From Gammaproteobacteria bacterium (GTDB lineage Bacteria > Pseudomonadota > Gammaproteobacteria > Steroidobacterales > Woeseiaceae), in assembly GCA_003645495.1 (NCBI GenBank), contig QNFK01000046.1, positions 1-8,976 on the forward strand: DNA of 8,976 bases, in the 5' to 3' direction. The notes beneath the pieces were generated by a model that saw only the letters and a list, made by a program, of their open reading frames with translations, was not told the DNA's origin and did not search any database. The position numbers were made by a program, and so were the translations under genes. Of the stretch, positions 5,023-8,976 are shown piece by piece; positions within the stretch are counted from its first letter, which is position 1; each line of letters opens with the position of its first letter.

Positions 5023-7762
5023 CGCCGGATATCCGGTGTTCAGGCCCTGGCCTGTTTTTCTTGATGCTATTGAAATTACTATTGGTGTAGATATGGCAAG
5101 CGCCACTACAGTCTCTTAGCTCACTGGCGGTGTACTTGATATCCGGGCTCTCACTCTTCTTGTGTGGCCCGGTTTTGTAATCGCCTGCATGGCAACCGGC
5201 ACAGTCAGGCTGGAATGCAGCATAGCGCCAGGCAACAAGTTCCGTGTTGCTTTGGTGGCATTCTGTGCACCGCAGGTTGCCGCGGTGGTCCTGGGGTTCA
5301 TAAGGCAAGGTGGTGTGACGATAATCGGCCGGTGTCCAGGCGTTCGTCACGTGGCACGTGTCGCAGTCTTTAGGAGTACTGAAGTGATTCGGGTTTTGTC
5401 CGGCCGCAATAACGCCGTTGTGACAGGTTGAACATGAGCCGAGCACTTGCGTGTGATCAACTGTGACCACGGGCGTAAATGCAACTGTGCTGTGGCAGTC
5501 CTCGCAAACGTTGGTTGTTTGCGGGTGTGTCGGGTTCTTGCCGATTGCGTCGGTGCCATTGTGGCAGCTAACGCAGTTGCCGTTGATGTTTACGTGGTCA
5601 AAATTCGCCGGCAACCATGCAACTGTGCTATGGCAGTCGTCGCAGTTGTTACCGCTCGTAATATGCGTCGGGTGTTTGCCAGTTGCGGTAACGCCGTCAT
5701 GGCAGGAGCCGCAACTACCAAGCACCTGGGTGTGATCGACCATCATCACGGGCGCAAACACACTTGTGTTGTGACAATCTTCACATACGTTGGTTGTTTG
5801 CGGGTGTGTCGGGTTCTTGCCGATCGCGTCCGTGCCGTTATGACAGTTGCTGCAATTGCCCGTGATGGTTGCGTGGTCGAAGAATGCGGGCAACCAGCCG
5901 GCCGTGGTATGGCAGTCATCGCAAGTATTGCCGCTGGCGATATGTGTCGGCGTCTTGCCGGTGGCAACGACGCCGTCATGACAGGAGTTGCAACTGCCGA
6001 GCACCTGGGTGTGATCAACAGTCATCACTGGCGCAAATACATTCGTCGTGTGACAGTCCTCGCAGACATTCGAGGTTTGAATGTGTGTAGGGTTCTTGCC
6101 GATTGCGTCGGTACCGTTATGGCAGCTGGCGCAGTTGCCGGTGATATTCACATGATCGAAATTTGCCGGTAGCCAACCAACCGTACTGTGGCAATCGTCG
6201 CAAGTGTTGCCGCTGGCAATATGGGTTGGGTTCTTACCTGTGGCCGTGACACCGTCATGGCAGGAGCCACAAGTACCAATTACCTGGGAGTGATCGACCA
6301 TCATCACCGGCGCAAACACATTCGTCGTGTGACAGTCCTCGCAGACATTTGATGTTTGAATATGCGTCGGGTTCTTGCCGATTGCGTCTGTACCGTTGTG
6401 ACAGCTGGCACAGTTGCCGGTGATATTCACATGATCGAAATTCGCCGGAAGCCAGCCAATCGTGCTGTGACAATTGTCACAGGTATTGCCACTGGCGATA
6501 TGTGTCGGGTTTTTTCCGGTGGCGGTGACTCCGTCATGGCAGGAGCCGCAACTGCCGAGCACCTGGGTGTGATCAACGGCTACAACAGGTACAAACGCGA
6601 CCGTCGTGTGGCAGTCTTCACAGACATCTGTCGTACGAACGTGGGTTGGGCTCTTGCCGGTTGCGTCGGTGCCATTATGGCAGGAGCCGCAACTACCAAT
6701 TACCTGGGTGTGGTCGACAGCCGTTACAGGCGCAAAGACAACCGTGCTGTGGCAGTCTTCGCAAACATCTGTCGTTTGCACGTGCGTCGGGTTTTTGCCG
6801 ATCGCCTCGGTACCGTTGTGACAGCTGACACAATTACCAGTGATGTTCACATGATCGAAAAACACGGGCAACCAGCCAGCTGTGCTGTGACAGTCGTCGC
6901 AGGTATCGCTGCTCGTGATGTGAGTCGGGTGTTTGCCGATGGCAGTGGTGCCATCATGGCACGAGCCACAAGTACCGATTACCTGGGTGTGATCGACCGA
7001 AAACACGGGCGCCCAAACTGTCGGGCTATGGCAATCTTCGCAAATATTGCTTGTTTGTATATGGGTTGGGTTCTTGCCAGTCGCCTCAGTGCCGTTATGG
7101 CAGCTGACACAATTACCAACAATATCGACATGATCGAAATTCGCCGGCACCCAGGCAGCGGTGATGTGACAGTTGTCGCAGGTGTCACCGCTGGTAATGT
7201 GGGTCTGGTTCTTGCCAGTCGCACTTACGCCGTTGTGGCAGCCTACACAATTGCCAATAACACCAAAGTGATCGAAAACAGCAGGCAGCCAGCCTGTAGA
7301 GCTGTGACAGTCATCGCACTGATCGCCGGAGGAAACATGATCTGGCGTTTTGCCAGTCGCCTGGATACCGTTGTGACAGGTGATGCAACTGCCGGTTATC
7401 GAGGAGTGATCCATGAAGATGCCGGCGTTCCACGATGAGGTATTGTGGCAATCGGCACAGCCACCGGTGGTCGCCACATGATCGGCCGGTTTTGAAGACG
7501 CGCGAACAATACCGCCCGGCGAGTGGCAGCTCACACAGACCGGTTGCGTCGCACCAAATGTAGCGCTGACATGACATCCTTCACAGGTCACATTCGTATG
7601 GGCACCATCGAGCACGAATCCTGTGCTGAAATGATCAAACGGCTCCTGCGCGGTTGCGACGAAGCTAACCATCGTTCCTAGCAGCAGTATGGCGACCAGA
7701 AACAACCTGAATTTGATTGCGCCGGCTGGGCCAGTTTTGTTGCGTCTGAATGAGTAAATCAT
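5012..7762 (-). CDS. Secreted giant multiheme cytochrome c (35 CxxCH + 1 CX3CH, 36 candidate hemes)
   Basis: A 916-residue protein with a Sec signal peptide: Arg/Lys-rich start, hydrophobic residues 19-35, likely cleavage after ATA at 36-38. I count 35 CxxCH motifs from Cys60 to Cys854 and a C-terminal CSGACH (885-890). From Cys126 to Cys800 there are 30 motifs spaced 23 or 24 residues apart. Hemes 3-33 all follow the pattern H-x6-CxxCH, so each has a candidate distal His and bis-His ligation is likely. Two-heme units of 46 or 47 residues alternate between a CHDG..ATGK...GWLPANF type and a CHNG..AIGK...FAPV type. The CHNG/ATGK repeat style is known from cytochrome c3-family proteins annotated in metal-reducing and other bacteria. 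It would act in the periplasm or outside the cell as an electron wire or store. Electron donor and acceptor are unknown. The ATG overlaps the upstream cytochrome stop (ATGA), and AGGTGA at 7773-7778 supports this start. Maturation needs Ccm genes located elsewhere. Confidence 0.95.
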   Translation of the reverse strand: MIYSFRRNKTGPAGAIKFRLFLVAILLLGTMVSFVATAQEPFDHFSTGFVLDGAHTNVTCEGCHVSATFGATQPVCVSCHSPGGIVRASSKPADHVATTGGCADCHNTSSWNAGIFMDHSSITGSCITCHNGIQATGKTPDHVSSGDQCDDCHSSTGWLPAVFDHFGVIGNCVGCHNGVSATGKNQTHITSGDTCDNCHITAAWVPANFDHVDIVGNCVSCHNGTEATGKNPTHIQTSNICEDCHSPTVWAPVFSVDHTQVIGTCGSCHDGTTAIGKHPTHITSSDTCDDCHSTAGWLPVFFDHVNITGNCVSCHNGTEAIGKNPTHVQTTDVCEDCHSTVVFAPVTAVDHTQVIGSCGSCHNGTDATGKSPTHVRTTDVCEDCHTTVAFVPVVAVDHTQVLGSCGSCHDGVTATGKNPTHIASGNTCDNCHSTIGWLPANFDHVNITGNCASCHNGTDAIGKNPTHIQTSNVCEDCHTTNVFAPVMMVDHSQVIGTCGSCHDGVTATGKNPTHIASGNTCDDCHSTVGWLPANFDHVNITGNCASCHNGTDAIGKNPTHIQTSNVCEDCHTTNVFAPVMTVDHTQVLGSCNSCHDGVVATGKTPTHIASGNTCDDCHTTAGWLPAFFDHATITGNCSNCHNGTDAIGKNPTHPQTTNVCEDCHNTSVFAPVMMVDHTQVLGSCGSCHDGVTATGKHPTHITSGNNCDDCHSTVAWLPANFDHVNINGNCVSCHNGTDAIGKNPTHPQTTNVCEDCHSTVAFTPVVTVDHTQVLGSCSTCHNGVIAAGQNPNHFSTPKDCDTCHVTNAWTPADYRHTTLPYEPQDHRGNLRCTECHQSNTELVAWRYAAFQPDCAGCHAGDYKTGPHKKSESPDIKYTASELRDCSGACHIYTNSNFNSIKKNRPGPEHRISGGDF
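5093..5110 (-). other. Non-canonical CX3CH heme-attachment motif (CSGACH)
   Basis: Residues 885-890 of the giant cytochrome read CSGACH, with three rather than two residues between the cysteines. It follows the last regular motif (Cys854) by 31 residues and lies 26 residues before the stop, in a Lys/Asn-rich tail. CXnCH variants with n above 2 are known heme sites in some multiheme cytochromes, so it may carry heme 36. No distal His sits at the usual -7 position. Confidence 0.6.
5354..7411 (-). repeat. Tandem two-heme coding repeats (46/47 residues; 93-residue four-heme super-unit)
   Basis: Within the 916-residue cytochrome, residues 118-803 consist of fifteen two-heme units of 138 or 141 bp. 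W-type units (46 residues, ...GWLPANF) and F-type units (47 residues, ...FAPVMMV) mostly alternate, giving a 279-bp super-period. The alternation breaks twice: the first two units are both W-type, and the pair around residues 334-405 contains two consecutive F-type units. The repeats are protein coding throughout and explain all the DNA periodicity here. Confidence 0.9.
5945..6502 (-). repeat. Recent 279-bp direct duplication inside the cytochrome gene
   Basis: Copy 1 (6224-6502, residues 421-513) and copy 2 (5945-6223, residues 514-606) encode 93-residue blocks that I align at 84 identical positions. Only two differences fall in the first 67 residues. This is the closest pair of super-units that I noticed. 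The in-frame duplication adds four hemes without disturbing spacing. Confidence 0.8.
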
Positions 7763-8976
7763 TGCAGTGATCTCACCTCGCTGAAGGAAGTGTCGCTATG
7801 GCAGCGGCCGCAGTCCGAGCCGAACTCACCGTCATGAATATCGTCGGAGCGATGGCAGTCGCTACAGGTGTTGCCGAGGCGTTGCATTGACACCAGTGAT
7901 CCCCGGTGGCAGTCGTCGCAAGCGACGTCTATATGGGCACCGGTTAAGCTGAAATCCGTTTGCACGTTGTGATCGAACAACCACAAATCCCAGGCGACCG
8001 GGTTGTGGCAGGATCCGCATTCGTCATTGAACCGGCCATTGTGCGTATCATCTTCGGCGTGGCAGGCAACGCAGTTGCTGTCCGTCGCCGCAAACACCGT
8101 CGTTTCATGACACGAATCGCATTCAAGATTGTCATGTTCGCCAAGCAACGGAAATCGGGTCAGGTCGTGGACGAAATTGGGCACTTCCTGCCAGCTTTCT
8201 TCAGTGTGGCAATCGTTGCACTGGTCGCCTTGCTTGCCGTCATGAACTTCGTCCTCAAGATGGCAGGAGGCGCAGGTTGTGCCAGGCGAGGCATCAAATA
8301 TCGGTTCAACATGACAATCGATGCAGGCAACATCCGGATGCGAGCCACGCAATATGAAGTCAGTGTCATCGTCGTGTTTGAAAAGGGCTGCTGCCCACTT
8401 ATCATTTGAATGGCAGCTGCCGCAATCGGTGCCGTGATGTCCGTCGTGCTCGTCGTCTTCAAGATGACAGCCGACACATTCTGTTTCGAGTTGATCGCTG
8501 AACGGGTCATCTGAGTGACAATCGTCGCAGGTTAGCAGGGCGTGTTGGCCTTTAAGCCGGAATTCTGTATCGCGCGCATGATCGAAGGTTGTCTCAGTCC
8601 AGGAAACCGGGCTATGACAGTTCTCACACTGCTCACCACTACGACCTTCATGAAAATCATCATCCGCATGGCAGCCGAAGCAGGTGGTTTGCGTAACCTG
8701 CAGCGACTTATCTTCATGGCAATCGGTGCAGGCGACTTCCAGGTGGTTGCCGATTAATGGATAGTCGGTCGTGTCATGGTCAAAAGAGATCTCCAGCCAA
8801 TCCGTTTCATTGTGGCAATCCGCACATTCCGTGCCGATGCTCTCTTTGTGAATATTTTCATCACGATGGCAGCCAATACGGTCGCCCAGAGCATCACGAT
8901 GTTTGTCCGCGGGTTCATGGCAGTCGGCACTCTGTGTTTCAACATGCTTGCCACGTAGCTCAAAATTAGTGAAAAG
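7759..8976 (-). CDS. Multiheme cytochrome c with three-heme repeats, 5' end outside window
   Basis: The frame is open from the right window edge to the TGA at 7759-7761, giving 405 visible residues. The in-frame TTG at 8352 is internal. Sixteen canonical CxxCH motifs are present. Two further sites near the visible N-terminus keep Cys-His but have lost the first Cys: SADCH (visible residues 16-20) and RIGCH (33-37). Hemes come in groups of three in a repeat of 67 or 68 residues: G-x-H-(x4)-CxxCH, about 12 residues, CxxCH-x-x-D-D-x-H, then CxxCH....W....F-D-H. This supplies three extra His per three hemes, so bis-His ligation is likely. The repeat type (FDH...TDFPLxGxHxxVxCxxCH) is familiar from cytochrome c3-family proteins of many proteobacteria. 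The sequence is strongly acidic, unlike the mostly neutral polar repeats of the following cytochrome. Signal peptide and full heme number cannot be seen. A periplasmic or cell-surface electron-transfer role is inferred. Confidence 0.9.
   Translation of the reverse strand, partial: LFTNFELRGKHVETQSADCHEPADKHRDALGDRIGCHRDENIHKESIGTECADCHNETDWLEISFDHDTTDYPLIGNHLEVACTDCHEDKSLQVTQTTCFGCHADDDFHEGRSGEQCENCHSPVSWTETTFDHARDTEFRLKGQHALLTCDDCHSDDPFSDQLETECVGCHLEDDEHDGHHGTDCGSCHSNDKWAAALFKHDDDTDFILRGSHPDVACIDCHVEPIFDASPGTTCASCHLEDEVHDGKQGDQCNDCHTEESWQEVPNFVHDLTRFPLLGEHDNLECDSCHETTVFAATDSNCVACHAEDDTHNGRFNDECGSCHNPVAWDLWLFDHNVQTDFSLTGAHIDVACDDCHRGSLVSMQRLGNTCSDCHRSDDIHDGEFGSDCGRCHSDTSFSEVRSLQ
7762..8946 (-). 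repeat. Six tandem three-heme coding repeats
   Basis: The first Cys (or its replacement) of each three-heme group lies at visible residues 16, 83, 150, 218, 286 and 353, a period of 67 or 68 residues (201-204 bp). The third motif of each group lies at 51, 117, 185, 253, 320 and 389. The last unit lacks its terminal F-D-H element because the protein ends there. The repeat very likely continues beyond the window edge. Confidence 0.85.
7773..7778 (-). promoter_or_regulatory. Shine-Dalgarno of the giant cytochrome gene
   Basis: On the coding strand AGGTGA lies ten bases before the ATG at 7762 and inside the 3' end of the upstream cytochrome gene. Together with the ATGA stop/start overlap it fixes the start and points to translational coupling of the two cytochromes. 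Confidence 0.6.

Noticed and set aside
2563..5106. Barrel protein starting at the GTG at 5106
   Set aside because: It would overlap the cytochrome gene by 95 bases and place about 40 residues before the signal peptide. The GTG at 5022 gives a normal charged n-region directly before the hydrophobic core.
5354..7411. Evenly spaced DNA repeats that could suggest a CRISPR array or satellite
   Set aside because: The period (about 69-72 bp, 138-141 bp and 279 bp) is exactly that of the CxxCH coding units and stays in frame. The repeats vary mainly at positions that keep the heme motif.
5447..7438. Long + strand open frames (241 and 360 codons) opposite the giant cytochrome gene
   Set aside because: They are antisense shadows of the repeated heme units. 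The regular codon pattern of the repeats suppresses stops on the opposite strand, and the products have no coherent domain or signal.
7759..8352. A 197-residue cytochrome gene starting at the TTG at 8352
   Set aside because: The frame stays open upstream to the window edge and continues the same three-heme repeat, so the TTG is an internal Leu codon and the gene is truncated by the window.

Overview
The window looks like chromosomal DNA from a Gram-negative, probably proteobacterial, respiratory bacterium. The evidence is an outer-membrane beta-barrel ending in Phe, a lipobox lipoprotein, a SPOR (peptidoglycan-binding) domain and very heme-rich c-type cytochromes. I cannot name the species from the sequence.

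Left part, + strand. Positions 2-295 hold the 3' end of a DJ-1/PfpI-type (class I glutamine amidotransferase-like) gene cut by the window edge. A 356-bp gap follows (296-651). It carries a 113-bp inverted-repeat element (424-536) of the dispersed palindromic CATTGCGAG type. Then comes a complete NhaP/CPA1-type monovalent cation:proton antiporter (652-1917).

Right part, - strand, about 7 kb, convergent with the antiporter and reading right to left. It is one tightly packed operon. (i) A three-heme-repeat multiheme cytochrome c, 5'-truncated by the window edge, shows 16 CxxCH motifs plus two degenerate ones in 405 visible residues. (ii) It overlaps by ATGA with a 916-residue secreted cytochrome carrying 35 CxxCH motifs and one CX3CH (36 candidate hemes). 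Thirty consecutive motifs are spaced almost exactly 23 or 24 residues apart. (iii) A modular protein follows, with a signal peptide, a beta-rich domain, SPOR, TPR and a C-terminal outer-membrane beta-barrel. (iv) The last gene encodes a small lipoprotein of unknown function.

The most economical reading is that the - strand operon encodes a periplasm-to-outer-membrane electron-transfer apparatus. The two cytochromes would supply a long chain of bis-His hemes, the barrel protein would give an outer-membrane station tied to peptidoglycan through SPOR, and the lipoprotein would be an accessory part. This resembles in concept the porin-cytochrome conduits of iron-oxidising and metal-reducing bacteria, but barrel and cytochromes are not recognisably MtrA/MtrB. 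It is an inference from gene content. No inner-membrane quinone oxidoreductase, cytochrome maturation gene or operon promoter lies in the window. No RNA genes, CRISPR arrays, insertion sequences or phage genes were seen.
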